DNA of 64,000 nt, taken from Proteles cristata cristata (Eukaryota; Chordata; Mammalia; Carnivora; Hyaenidae). The stretch lies in the NCBI GenBank assembly GCA_017311185.1, contig JAESUZ010000432.1, forward strand, positions 744,001 to 808,000. Reading direction: 5' to 3'. How positions within the stretch are numbered: position 1 is the stretch's first letter; each line of letters starts with the position of its first letter. The position numbers were made by a program, and so were the translations under genes. The notes beneath the pieces are model-generated. The model was not told the DNA's origin. It made no database searches and worked only from the letters and a program-made list of their open reading frames with translations. Below, in pieces: positions 33,936 through 45,120 of this stretch.

Positions 33936-34061
33936 CTTGAGAGTTTTCAGCAAGGAGGTGATTTAATCCAATTTCTGTCTTAAAAAGATCACCTTGGCTA
34001 TTACGTAGTTTATTGGGCCCTTGCAAAAGATCTAGGATAGTCAGCTAAAATACTTAACCTT

Positions 34062-34483
34062 TGTTAAAAAGAAAACCCCAGGCCCAAGGTGAAGTCCCTT
34101 GTCCCCAGATAGCACACCAAGATTTAATTGCACTTTCAGCCTCTCCAGGAGTGAAATGTTAAGCCAATCCATCTAGAATTTTCTGATCAGCAACAATGAG
34201 GTAATCCGTCACAGGGGCCCTTTCCAACCCCCAAAGGAAGATGAGGTATTCTGCATAATAACACTCCTTGTCCTTCCCCCTAAGACCTTGCCTGAACCAA
34301 TCCTTTCTTTTCTTTTCTTTTGCTAATAACTCCTTGCCCTCCTCCTTCCTGTAAAAACCTTCCATTTCGTACAACTCCACAGAGCTCCCCCTACTGGTTG
34401 GATAGGATGGTGCCAGGTTCACGATTTGCTTAATAAAGCCAATTTGACCTTCAGATTTACCCAGTTGGATTTTTGTTCTTTCA
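34062..34483 (+). mobile_element. Solo LTR with 4-bp target duplication, probably ERV1 class
   Basis: The element starts TGTTAAAAAGAAAACCCC and ends GTTCTTTCA, giving the TG...CA ends of an LTR. CCTT lies directly before (34058-34061) and directly after (34484-34487); a 4-bp duplication is usual for gammaretrovirus-like ERV1 insertions. Inside are a TATA-like CTGTAAAAACC near 34350 and an AATAAA polyadenylation signal at 34432-34437. The length of 422 bp is normal. No internal viral sequence remains, as expected after LTR-LTR recombination. The minus-strand 87-codon frame here is not a viral gene. Confidence 0.7.
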
Positions 34484-34737
34484 CCTTACATATGTAATAT
34501 CAGATTTAAGTTTAAAGATCTGTATTTGATCTTAGGAGAAGTGGGGTGAACTGGTTAGGAAAGAGCCTGAATGAGGGGAGATTTTGTACTTATAAGGGAC
34601 ATATATAGAAACTATGCATTTTATTCTACAACAAACATGTTTGTAGGACAGTTTTTAATGGAGGGGCACTTAAGTAAGAATAAAATTCCCTATCCAAGCA
34701 GAAAAGCTTTCCCAATCTCCATTTAAAAGTCAATACA

Positions 34738-34933
34738 GTTGGGGCACCTGGGTGGCTCAGTTGGTTGAAGTCCAAATTTAGCTCAGGTCATGATCTCATG
34801 GATTGTGGGTTTGAGCCCCACATCAGGCTTTGCACTGACAGTGCAGAGCCTGCTTCAGATTCTCTGTCTCCTCTCTTTCCTCCTCCCTTGCTCATTCTCT
34901 CTCTCTCACGTTTATTCATTTAAAAATTTTTTT
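34738..34933 (+). mobile_element. SINEC copy at the edge of an L1
   Basis: Starts GGGGCACCTGGGTGGCTCAG; body shortened (TGACAGTGCAGAGCCTGCTTC) with tail CGTTTATTCATTTAAAAA. AAAGTCAATACA occurs at 34726-34737 and 34934-34945. It inserted within a few bases of the 5' truncation point of the L1 fragment that follows. Confidence 0.92.
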
Positions 34934-35644
34934 AAAGTCAATACAATCACAGATGACATGATTGTCCCTATAGAAAATATGAAAGAATTGACAAAACAAC
35001 TCTTGTAACTAATAGTCAATCACAACAAGGTTGCAGGATGCAAGGTTAATATACAAAAGTCAATCACTTTCCTATGTATCAGCAATGAACAGTGGAATTT
35101 GAAATTCAAAACAATACCATTTACGTTAGCACCCCCAAAATAAAATTCTCAGGCATAAGTCTAACAAAATATATAGAGGATCTATATGAGAAAATTACCA
35201 AATTCTGATGAAAGAAATCAAAGAATAGCTAAATAGAGATATTCCACAGGGATTGAAAGACTCAAAATTGTCAAGATGTCAGATTTTTCCCAGTGTGATC
35301 TGTAGATTCAACACAATCTCAGTCAAAAATCCCAGCAAGTTATTGTGGGGATATTGACAAACTGATTCTAATCACATGGAGAAGAAAAAGACCCAGGATA
35401 CACCACATGATGCTGAATAGGAAAACAAAGATGACTGACACTGCCAAGCTTCAGAGCTACTATAGTAGTTTCTTATAATACAGACAATGTGGTATTGGCA
35501 AAAGAATACAAAAATGGAGCAGAGAAAAGAGCCTAGAAAAACACCTCCCAGTTAGTCAATTGTTCTTTGACAAGAAGGCAAAGGCAATACAATAAAGAAA
35601 ATATAGTTTTTTCAACAAATGGTGATGGAACAACTGGATATCCA

Positions 35645-35768
35645 TGAAAAAAAGAAAGAAAGAGAGAAAGAGAAGGAGAAGGAAGAAGGAGGAAGGGATG
35701 GAGGGAGGGAGAAAGAAAGAGGGAAGGAGGGAGGAAGGAAAAAAAAAGAAAATTAAAAAAAGAAAGAC
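35645..35768. repeat. GA-rich polypurine microsatellite inside L1
   Basis: About 120 bp made almost only of A and G (GAAA, GGAA, GAAGGA units) interrupts the L1 ORF2 relic after GGATATCCATG. Such tracts can form triplex DNA and are length-variable. The long open frames on both strands here (64 and 91 codons) result from its composition. Confidence 0.93.
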
Positions 35769-35837
35769 AGAGTTTACATCCTTTAGCAAAATTAGCTCAA
35801 AATGGATCAGAGACCTAAATGTAAAATGCAAAGTATA

Positions 35838-36035
35838 GGGGCACCTGGTTGGCTCAGTCTGTTGAATGTCTGACTCTTTATTTCGGCTCAGGTCATGATC
35901 CCAGGGTCATGGGATCAAGCCCCACCTCCTTGAGATTCTCTCTCTCTCCCTCTGCTCCCTCCCCTACTCATGCTCATGCGCACGCATGCACCTGCTCTCT
36001 CTCTCTCTCAAATAGAAAAATAAATTTAAAAAAAA
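35838..36035 (+). mobile_element. SINEC copy inside L1 ORF2 relic
   Basis: GGGGCACCTGGTTGGCTCAG head with a shortened middle (CACCTCCTTGAGATTCTC) that lacks the GGGCTCTGTGCTGACAG block, and a GCACGCATGCACCTGC variation. AAATGCAAA is duplicated on either side (35825-35833 and near 36040), and the L1 text resumes directly after it. Confidence 0.9.
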
Positions 36036-36465
36036 ATTTAAATGCAAAACTATGAAGCTCCTGGAAAGCAACATAGGAGAAAATCTAAAGGACTTTACAT
36101 ATGGCGATAACTTTTAGATACAACACTAAAAATATGGCCCATGAAAGAAAGATTTGATAAGCTGGATTTCATAAAAATTAAAAGCTTTTGTTCTACAAGA
36201 AACATTGCCAAGAGATTGAGAAGACAAGCCACAGTCTGAGGTAAAATATTTGTAAACCTCATATCTCATTAAGAACTGTTATCCAAAATATACAAAGAAC
36301 GCTTTAAACTTGACAGCAAGAAAACAAACAATCTAATTAAAAACCAGGCAAAAGACCTGAAAAAACACCTCACCAAAGAAGTGTATGGGATGGCCAACAA
36401 GCATATGAAAAGATGCTGAGCATCATATATCATTGGGGAATTGCAAATTAAAACAGTGAGATACC

Positions 36466-36694
36466 GGGGCGCCTGGGTGGCTTAGTCGGTTAAGCGTCCG
36501 ACTTTCGCTTGGGTCATGATATCGCGGTTCGTGGGTTCGAGCCCCGCGTCGGGCTCTGTGCTGACTGCCAGCTCAGAGCCTGGAGCCTGTTTCAGTCTGT
36601 GACTCCCTCTCTCTCTGACCCTCCCCTGCTCACGCTGTCTCTCTCTCTCTCTCCTAGAAATAAATAAAAAATATTAAAAAAAAAAAACAAAAAA
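36466..36694 (+). mobile_element. Young SINEC, 'TTTCGCTTGGG' subfamily, near-consensus
   Basis: The 16-bp AAAACAGTGAGATACC is repeated without change at 36450-36465 and 36695-36710. Head, A box (TGGCTTAGTCGG) and B box (GGTTCGAGCCC) are well preserved and the A-rich tail is long. Together with few differences from other members of this subfamily, this marks a recent insertion into the older L1. Confidence 0.97.
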
Positions 36695-37688
36695 AAAACA
36701 GTGAGATACCACTATATACCCATCGGAATGTCCAGAACCCAGAACACTGACAACACTAAACTCTTCATCACGGCTGGTGAGAATGCAAATGGTACAGCCA
36801 CTTCGGAAGATAGTTAAGCAGTTCCTCACAAAAGGAAACATATTCTTACTATATGATCTAGCAATCGTGCTCAAATGAGTTGAAGATATATCCACACTAT
36901 AACCTGCACAGGTATTTAAAGTTTATTAATAATTTCCCAAATTTGTAAACAAAACGATGTCCTTCAGTAGATAAATGGATAAACCATGAGACATCTGAAC
37001 AATGGAATATTAAAAAAAGCAAATGAGCTATCAAGCCATAAAAAGACATGGAGGAAACTTACTGCATGTTACTAAGTCAATGAGACCAATCTGAAAAGAC
37101 TATATATGCTGTATGATTCCAATGGTATGGCATTCTGGAAAACACAAAACTATGGAGAGTAAAAAGATCAGTGGTTGCCCAAGAGTTAGAGAGAAGGGAG
37201 GGATAAAGACGTGGAGTCCAAAGCAGTTTCAGGACACTGAAAATAGTCTGTATTATACTATTATGTTGGATATGTGCCATTATACATTTTTCAAAACCCA
37301 TGGAATGTATGCCAAGAGTGAGCTCTAATGTCAACTATAGACTTTGAGTGGAAATGACGTGTCAACATAGGTTCACTGATTGTAACAAATGTACCGTTCG
37401 GGAAGAGGATGTTGATAGTCAGGGAGGCTGATAGTTGGGGAGGTGGTGGTGTGGGCAGGGAGTGGCTATAGTCACTCCGTACTTTTCACTCAATTTTGCT
37501 GTGAACCTAAAACTACTCTAAAATACAAATACGAATATATTTGTAGCATATAAATGTTTCACATTTCTAAAATATAAAATATCAATTAACCTTTTCTGAA
37601 TGTTATTTTTCTTTCCTTAATTACACATCCCAAATTTCAGAACTCATTTTTAATTCTAGCACATTTTGTGAACAAATGATTGCTTTAT

Positions 37689-37897
37689 GTTCTTTTATTT
37701 TTTTAACATATATTCATTTTTTGAGAGAGTGAGAGAGACAGAGCACGAGATGGGAAGGGGCAGAGAGAGAGGGAGACACAGAATCTGAAGCAGGCTCCAG
37801 GCTCTGAGCTGTCAGCACAGAGTCTCAAACCCACTAACCATGAGGTCATGACTTGAGCCAGTAAGATGCCTAACCAACTGAGCCACCCAGAAGTCCC
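37689..37897 (-). mobile_element. SINEC copy, inverted
   Basis: TTTTTTAACATATATTCATTTTTTGAGAG to GAGCCACCCAGAAGTCCC. TGCTTTAT is on both flanks (37681-37688, 37898-37905). The GCCTGACGTGGGGCTCG portion is missing between CACAGAG and TCTCAAACCC. Confidence 0.92.
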
Positions 37898-37905
37898 TGC
37901 TTTAT

Positions 37906-40059
37906 TTTTATAATCTGGGTTTTATCAAACCATCATCTATATTTTGGAGTGATGGGGAGAAACCTCTAATTAGTCTATAAATAGTTGATCAATTGTCTAA
38001 GTACCTTGATTGCCTATATATTGTGAATATGAAGATGATTAAGATAAAATCTCTAGCCTAAGGGTTAACTGTCTAATGGAAGCAGACAGAAAAGTAAATA
38101 ATCATAATAACAGTTCATACATAAATAAATACTGATGTGGGACCCCAGGTGTGCTTCAACAATGCACTGCTCTGTGTTCACTACACACATAGATGCCTTG
38201 TGGTTATTTCTAGATCAGTTTGTTTCTTAATAGCTTTGGTGAGAGCCTGGCTTCTGTTTGTATATTTTATTCAGGGAATAGGTACTTGTCACATAGTAGG
38301 AACCCAGTAATAATCTGTGGTATGAACACAATACCCAGAAACAAATGCTTTGGAATCAATCTGGGAGTAAATCTATGGCCAAGGGGAAAGGGATTAGGGT
38401 TCTGAAGAATATAGATAAGCAGCATATTTTTTCATTCCCCTTCTCTCCTTTCCATCCCCAAAGGAGCCCTATAAAGCAATTTTTTAAGACTATGGCTCCC
38501 ACTTCGTGCCCAAGGGGCTGACCCAGATTTGACAGACCTTGTTAAAATATAACTCAAGACTGTTCAGTGGGGTAGATTTTGTTTTAAGAAAATCAAAGCA
38601 AGAGTGAAAGATTTGCACACCATGTGTTTACCATGAATAGAAACCAAGTTTATTGCTGATTCATTATCAGAAAAAGAGGACACATGAAGGAGAAAGGACT
38701 AAAAAGGGGTGTAATACAAAGAAACTGGGAAAAATAAGAGTTACAGGAAGATTTGCTTGGTTCAGAATTAATTTTAAGTAGCATACTTCCAAAAGAAGAT
38801 TTCATTTTATGTTCATACACATCTTGAATACCTGTTTTGCGGTTAACACTAAGTAGTCTTGACTGCAAATATGTCTTTCAAGCTAAGGAATGATGTTCTC
38901 ACCATTATCAGCAAACAGCAGATGATTCCTGTCACTACATGAAATTTCACGCTCAATACATTACAGAGCTTTGGTCAATAGGAGAGCATCTTCCAAAGTT
39001 CCTTATTTTAAGACTTACAGTTCCAAGAGTTTTTTTTTTTTAAGTTTGTTAGAAAAGAGTAGAGATAAACAAACAATGAGTTTCAGACCAATTGGTTTTT
39101 AAAGTGTTCACTAAAAATAAGAATTAAAAAAAACTAATGCAAAAATACAGGACATATCTAAAAATAGTTGATTCTTTCAGTACCCTAAATTCCTTTCCAT
39201 CTATAGCCTAGATAAATTGGTCTATTTAAGTCCCACTTGTTCTTGCAAAATGGTGGAAATAATTTGGTTATAATAGTTGGGACCTGAAAACAGAGAGTTC
39301 AAGAGAGTAGGCAAATAATCTCTAACCCTTTAGGAATTTACAGTTCATCATCAATACATAGTATTTGTATGATTATCTTAACATCTTAACAGGAAAGAGA
39401 TAAAGGACACAGAAAGTATAAATAGGCAGCGAGCCTAGCAACTTCAAACAACTATTCCTCTAAGTATGAGGCAAAAATACCAGACAAAACCATCTGGAAT
39501 TTTCTAGGTTGACACGTAATAAATCAAATGTAGACAGTAATTTCTGCCCTGCTCTTTAAAACTTCCAAGAAAAATTGAAAGATAATGTTAAGCATGGAGA
39601 CGCTGAGAGTCAAAGTTATATTACTTGACAAAATTAGAAATCTAAGAATGTGGAAGGTGAGTGTTCTGAATCTTCCAGAAATCTCATATACAGAACACTG
39701 AATTAGAATAATCATGATCAATTCTTCAACTTGATAGACTAGTAAAAGATAACTCAGAGACAGACTGTTCACTGATTAATCAGTGGTTAATCACTGTTCA
39801 CTGATATACATATATATATGTATGACCCATAATAATATATATATATATATTACATAATATATATTATTAATTACTTGGTACTACTGGATAATAAGTCAGT
39901 GGGGGCAGGGACAGAAGCTGTCTTGACCTCTTGCACGTCCAGCGTCTGGCACCATGCTAGCCCCCAAACAACTGTACACTCATACATTTGACAACTTAAA
40001 GTAAATGGATAACTTTCACAAGTCATGAAATATCAAAACTCAGCCTATGTGAAATAGAC
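37906..40059. other. AT-rich sequence with an AT palindrome and a possible L2 scrap
   Basis: No gene was recognised. A perfect 16-bp palindrome, CACTGATTAATCAGTG, lies at 39770-39785, followed by a second ACTGTTCACTGATA copy and a 70-bp alternating AT tract (39803-39873). GTGGGGGCAGGGACAGAAGCTGTC with CGTCTGGCACCATGCTAG at 39898-39960 looks like a short L2 3' scrap. Confidence 0.5.
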
Positions 40060-41840
40060 AAATAGAATCCCATGATTATTAAGGAAATCAAGTTTTTAAT
40101 TTAGAAATTTCCAAAAAGTAAAAGCTCGAAGGCCAGATAGTTTCACTGAAGAATTCTGACATTTTAAAAACAATTAACAGCAACATTATATAATCTCTTC
40201 CAAGAAATCAAAACCTAGAGAACACATCCCAACTTCTTTTATGAGGCTAATATTACCCTAATAACAAAACTAGGCAAAGATAATTCAAAAGAAGAAAACT
40301 ACGGATCAATATCTCTCATGAACTAACATATAAAAATTCCTGGCAAAATATTATCAAATCAAAATTACAGTATAAAGGAAAATATAAGGGAATTATGTAC
40401 TGTGATAAACTGAGTTTTATTTCAGGATTATGTACACAGCTGGTTCAACACTCAAAAACCAATCACTATAACCACTCATATCAACACACTACAGAGAAAG
40501 AATTATACATTATCTTATAATTTGACTCAGAAAAAACATTGGATAAAGTTCAAAATGTATTCAGCATTAAGAAAAAAAAAACTCTTTGCACACAATAGAT
40601 AGAGGAGAACTTCTCTAACCTGATAAAGAACATTTACACAAATCCTATAATTACCATTGTGCTAAATGATTGAAAAAAATTTGAATAGCTCCCCCTAAAA
40701 TTGGAAACAAGGCAAGTATTTCCCCTCACCAGTGTTATTCAATGTAGTACCAGAAGTTCTAGCTGCTGCAATAAGACAAGAAAAAGAAAAAGGCAAATAG
40801 ATTGAAAAGAAAAAATAAAATTTTTTATTTATAAATGACATATATATATAATTTATAAATGACACTATCAAAACAGTCTGGTTTTAGAGAAGGGATAGAT
40901 GTACATGTCAATGAAACAGAATAGAGAACCCCAAAATAGACCCACATAAATATATCCAAATGATATATGCCAGTGAAGATTTGCATGAATTGGATCGCTC
41001 ATACATTGCTGGTGGGTATGTAAAAATGTTAGATTAAACTCTGAAAAAGAGTGTGGCAATCTCTTATAATACTAAACATATACTTACCATATGACCTAGT
41101 AATTTCTCTATCTGGTATTTATGCGAGTGAAATTAAAAGTAACGTTCACAATAGTCCTGTATATAAATGTTCACAGCTGCTATATTTACACCCAAAATAC
41201 CCCCAAATTGGAAAAAAAATCAAAATGTCTTTCAGTTGTGGAATAATTAAGCAAATTATGGTGTATCCATAGCATAGAGCACTATTCAGTACCAAAGAAG
41301 GATGAGAACCTGGTAAATAACACATCTTAGCTGGATTTCAAGGGAATTATGCTGAGCAGAAAGCTAATCTAAAATGTTATATACTGTATAGCGGCCTGCA
41401 GAAAAATGAACCTGGACCGTATTCTTACACCATACACAAAATAAACTCAAAATGGATAAAAGCCCTAAATGTAAGACAGGAAGCCATCAAAATCCTCAAG
41501 AAGCAAGCAAGCAAAACCCTCTTTGGCCTTGGCTGCAGCAACTTCATGAGTACATCATGTCTCCAGAGGCAAGGGAAACGAAAGCAAAAATGCACTATCG
41601 GACCTCATCAATATAAAAAGCTTCTGTACAGCAAAGGAAACAATCAACAAAACTAAAAGGCACCCAATGGAATGGGAGAAGACATTTGCATACAACATAT
41701 TAGATAAAGGATTAGTATCCAAAATCTATAAAGAACTTATCAAACTCAACACCCAAAACACAAATAATCCAGTGAAGAAATGGGAAAAAGACATGAATAG
41801 ACACTTTTCCAAAGAAGACATCCAGATGGCCAACTGACAC

Positions 41841-42239
41841 ATGAAAAAGTGTTCAACATCACTCATCATCAGGGAAATACAAATCACAATGAGATACCAC
41901 CTCACACCTGTCAGAATGGCTAACATTCATTCACAACTCAGGCAACAGCAGATGTTGGCAAGGATGTGGAGAAAGAGATCTCTTTGCACTGCTGGTGGGA
42001 AGGGAAACTGGTGCAGCCACTCTGGAAAACAGTATGGGGGTTCCCCAAAAATTAAAGATAGAACTACCCTATGACCCACCAATTGCACTAGCAGGTATTT
42101 ATCCAAGATACAGATATGCTGTTTTGAAGGGGCACATGCACCCCAATCTTATAGCAGCACTATCAACAACAGTCAAAATATGGAAAGAGCCCAAATGTCC
42201 ATCGGTGGATAAATGGATAAAGAAGATGTGGGGTGTGTA

Positions 42240-42240
<1 letters not shown>
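41841..42240 (+). pseudogene. ORF2p C-terminal relic of the younger L1
   Basis: One frame (41841-42074) reads [20 protein letters not shown] and HLTPVRMAN, and another (41995 on) reads [11 protein letters not shown] and CPSVDKWIKK. These are the well-known C-terminal end of L1 ORF2p, the cysteine-rich part after the reverse transcriptase. The switch of frame near 41990-42060 shows at least one frameshift, so the copy cannot encode the intact terminus. The endonuclease and reverse transcriptase domains were lost by truncation. Confidence 0.9.

Positions 42241-42242
<2 letters not shown>

Positions 42243-42275
<33 letters not shown>
42243..42275. repeat. (AC)16 microsatellite in the younger L1
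   Basis: An uninterrupted run of about 16 AC units lies in the L1 text just after GGGTGTGTACGT. It is the longest pure dinucleotide run noticed in the window and likely to vary in length between individuals. Confidence 0.97.
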
Positions 42276-42277
<2 letters not shown>

Positions 42278-43113
42278 GGAGTATTACTTGGCAATCAAAA
42301 AGAATGAAATCTTGCCATTTACAACTACGTGGATGGAACTAGAGGGTATCATGCTAAGTGAAATTAGTCAGAGAAAGACAAATATCACATGACTTCACTC
42401 ATATGAGGACATTAGGATGCAAAACAGATAAACATAAGGGAAGGGAAGCAAAAATAATATAAAAACAGGGAGGGGGACAAAATATAAGAGATTCTTAAAT
42501 ATGGTGAACAAACAGAGGGTTACTGGAGGCATTGTGGGAAGGGGGATGGGCTAAATGGGTAAGGGGCATTAAGGAATCTACTCCTGAAACCGTTGTTGCA
42601 CTATATGCTAACTAACTTGGATATAAATTTAAAAACTAAAAAATAAAAAAACAAATTATTAATTAAAAAAAGAAGACATAAAATGTTATATACTGTATAA
42701 CTCTACTTATATAGCCTTCTTGAAATGACATCATGAAAGAAAGATTAATGTTGCCAGTGATTGGGGGTGGGGGGGCGAGTAGGGTAAGTGAGATTAAAGA
42801 GGAGAGAATAAAGAAATCTTTTCATGTAATTTTTCTGTATTTTGACTGTTGCCATGTGAATCTACTCATGTGATAAAATCTAATAGAACTAAGCACACAC
42901 ACACACAGACACAGAATTACCTTCATGTACAACAGGTAATGGCTGAATGACACGCATGGGCTATATGCATGGCAGTTTCCTCACTGTGATGGTGCGCTGG
43001 AGATCTGCAAGAGGGCACGGTTAGCGGACACTGGGTAACCGGCATCCAAGGCATCTCTCTGCTGTTTCCTACAACCACATATGAATCTACAATCATCTCA
43101 AAATAATGTTTTT

Positions 43114-43632
43114 TTTTAATTTAGGAAAGAGGGAGAACAAAACACCGGGACATGAAGGAAACACTAAAATACGCCTGTCAGAGACTAGGTTAGCAGAATT
43201 AACATCCAACGAAGAAGCTTTAACCAGTTGCAGTAGACAGTGAGTGTTCTGTTTACCACAGTAGGCAGATGGTAATCATCATCTGAAAACAAAGAGATGC
43301 GGTTTCCTGAGAGAAAACAATGTTCAGCAAAATCTGAAGCACTTGCCAGATACACAATCCAATACAGCATGCAGACGGAGCACCAATGGAGTTTGCTGTG
43401 GGCATGTGATCTGAGTTTTTCCTGAAACCTAACAAATTGGAACCAGAGGTCATCAGGCAGTTCCAAGAAGGTTTTTATGCAATGTTATCATTTGTAAAGG
43501 AGAAAAAGAGACACACAAAATGCTCCCACCCCATTTCATTTAAAAGTAAGCTTTCTGTCACCTTATTAAAAATGGGACAAAGTTGTACCTTTAAAAGTAC
43601 ATTGCCCAAAAGCCTGAATGAAACTGAATGTA
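43114..43632. other. Unique sequence between L1 and SINE
   Basis: Overlapping open frames of 93 and 66 codons on the minus strand and 116 codons on the plus strand (43437-43787, running into the SINE) occur here. None has a recognised domain. Confidence 0.5.
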
Positions 43633-43858
43633 GGGGCGCCTGGGTGGCTCAGTCGGTTAAGCGTCCAACTTCGGCTCAGGTCATGATCTCACAGTTTGTG
43701 GGTTCAAGCCCCACATCGGGCTCTGTGCTGATGACCAGCTCAGAGCCTGGAGCCTGCTTTAGATTCTGTATCTCCCTCTCTCTCTGACCCTCCCCTGCTC
43801 ACACTGTCTCTCCCTCAGAAATAAATTAGAACATTAAAACAAAATTTAAAAAAAAAAG
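43633..43858 (+). mobile_element. SINEC copy, good condition
   Basis: Head GGGGCGCCTGGGTGGCTCAG, a small TGATGACCAGCTCAGAGCC variant, and B-box region GTGGGTTCAAGCCCC. The 12-bp flanks AAACTGAATGTA (43621-43632) and AAAGTGAATGTA (43859-43870) differ by one base. Confidence 0.95.
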
Positions 43859-43870
43859 AAAGTGAATGTA

Positions 43871-44910
43871 ACACAAAGGAGACAGCTTCCACTCTTGGTA
43901 TTTCGTAGTTTCGGTTTTTGGTGTTTGTTTGTTTTGAGTTGTCTCTGTCGGTCATGCGGGAGGACCTGGAATAAATGCTGGAGTCTTTGTCTTCCCAATG
44001 TGTTGTGAAGAAAAGAAAGAAGAAAATTTTAACTCTGGATGGAAATGACACTTGCCGATTTCATACTATGAGCTAATTTTAAAATAGATATTTAAGATAC
44101 AAGATTGTTGGAAGACCCACTTCCTTGTTAACATAGACTCAAAGCAAACACAAAACACCTGTAGGGTAAAGGAAATATAAAGCTGGTACTGGACGACAAC
44201 ATTCTAATACAATAGAATTTTACAAGACTTTTTATTAATAATTCAATAGTTTGTTAAGGTAAAGCTTCCAGCTTTCAAAAAACCTCAAACAACTTTCAAA
44301 GCAAAATAACACAAAACAAAACAACCTAAAAGGAGGAAGTCAACCAACACACAAGGGACAACCACAGAAAGAAAACACCTGGGTCTTCTGGTCCCGCCCC
44401 TAAATGATGCTTCCATTTAGAATTTGTCCATCTCTCCAGCAAGGCTGTATAAGAATTATCTTCAAATTTATATTCTTGTAAAAAGTCAGATGAGCAAAAG
44501 GGGATATGTGCTAGACTTGCAGATTTTATTCATCTTCAGATCATTTGATCTAAAACAGAAGGCATTGCCACTCTGCTCCCAGGGTAATAAGTCAGTACTC
44601 TCACCTGAGAGACAGAGAGCACAGGTGGGTATCCCATGTCCGACCCTAACTTCAGGTGAAAACAGTGTCAGCAATCACTCAAAGCAAACCTCATTATATC
44701 CTATAACCACCTTAAAGTCTCATTTGAGACATAAGTCTGCAACACTCTAGTTCAGACTCTGAATCTTCAATGTTGTGGTACTTTATTAGTAAGGCAAGAT
44801 CAAGCAGATAAAATAAAATTGAGGCTATACCTTTATCCATGCATACTGTCTCCATTAAGGCACTTGATGAAGGGCAGAAATTTTAAATAATAATGGGGAG
44901 ACTAAGTCAT
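43871..44910. other. Unique sequence, nothing recognised
   Basis: No interspersed repeat was recognised. The longest frames are 108 codons (44424-44750, plus) and 78 codons (43815-44051, minus), both without domain or gene context. Confidence 0.5.
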
Positions 44911-44914
44911 TGCA

Positions 44915-45086
44915 GGGGACTTCAAACATTAATGTGCATTGAAATCTGTAAGGAATCTGGGGTGCCTGGGTGGCTCAGTCGGGTGAGTGTCCATCTAACT
45001 GTTGATCTGGCTCAGGTCATGTTCTCATATTTGTGAGATGGAGCCCCGTGTCTGACTCTGTGCTGACATTGGGGAGGCTGCTTGAG

Positions 45087-45120
<34 letters not shown>

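Larger units (their letters stand above)
33100..33990 (-). mobile_element. L2 LINE remnant, split by two SINEs
   Basis: GGGGGCAGATCAGAAG and CTCCTGGACCATGAAGGCCGTC before the SINEs, and CAGCAAGGAGGTGATTTAATCC with TTAAAAAGATCACCTTGGCTATT after them, parallel the reverse-complement L2 coding region in order. The two SINEs occupy 33451-33935. Confidence 0.55.
34946..37530 (+). mobile_element. L1 3' half (ORF2 C-terminal relic plus 3' UTR), with two SINEs inside
   Basis: The fragment begins inside the reverse transcriptase at the catalytic motif: codons at 34952-34957 read Asp-Asp, the DD of the L1 (F/Y)ADD box. It continues through ORF2 text (GGATGCAAGGTTAATATAC, CAAGATGTCAGATTTTTCCC, AAGAAAAAGACCCAGG) and ends in a 3' UTR with CAATTTTGCTGTGAACCTAAAACTACTC, typical of L1MB-like families. 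Stops and frameshifts are many. SINEs lie at 35838-36035 and 36466-36694; a purine-rich microsatellite at 35645-35768 has expanded inside it. Confidence 0.85.
41391..42679 (+). mobile_element. Younger 5'-truncated carnivore L1, nested in the old L1
   Basis: About 1.29 kb: the end of ORF2 followed by a 3' UTR and an A-rich tail. A perfect 20-bp target duplication lies at 41371-41390 and 42680-42699 (21 bp if the preceding T is counted), so both ends are exact. The insert is in the same orientation as its host and more legible than it. It was generated by target-primed reverse transcription with 5' truncation. Confidence 0.95.
40060..43113 (+). mobile_element. Old L1 (ORF2 relic and 3' UTR), split by a younger L1
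   Basis: Left part (40060-41370): decayed ORF2 text such as AGGCCAGATAGTTTCACTG, TTTTATGAGGCTAATATTACCC and ATATGACCTAGTAATTTCTC. Right part (42700-43113): 3' UTR with GAAACC-like and ACAACCACATATGAATCTACAATCATCTC, which resembles L1MB/L1MC ends. Between 41391 and 42679 sits a separate, younger L1. ORF2 is full of stops and missing segments. Confidence 0.85.

Noticed and set aside
34159..34422. Retroviral coding sequence in the LTR
   Set aside because: The 87-codon frame is antisense to the LTR and has no gag, pol or env motif.
41995..42342. 115-codon open frame with a (TH)n run
   Set aside because: It is the L1 ORF2 end plus 3' UTR; the Thr-His run is the AC microsatellite translated.
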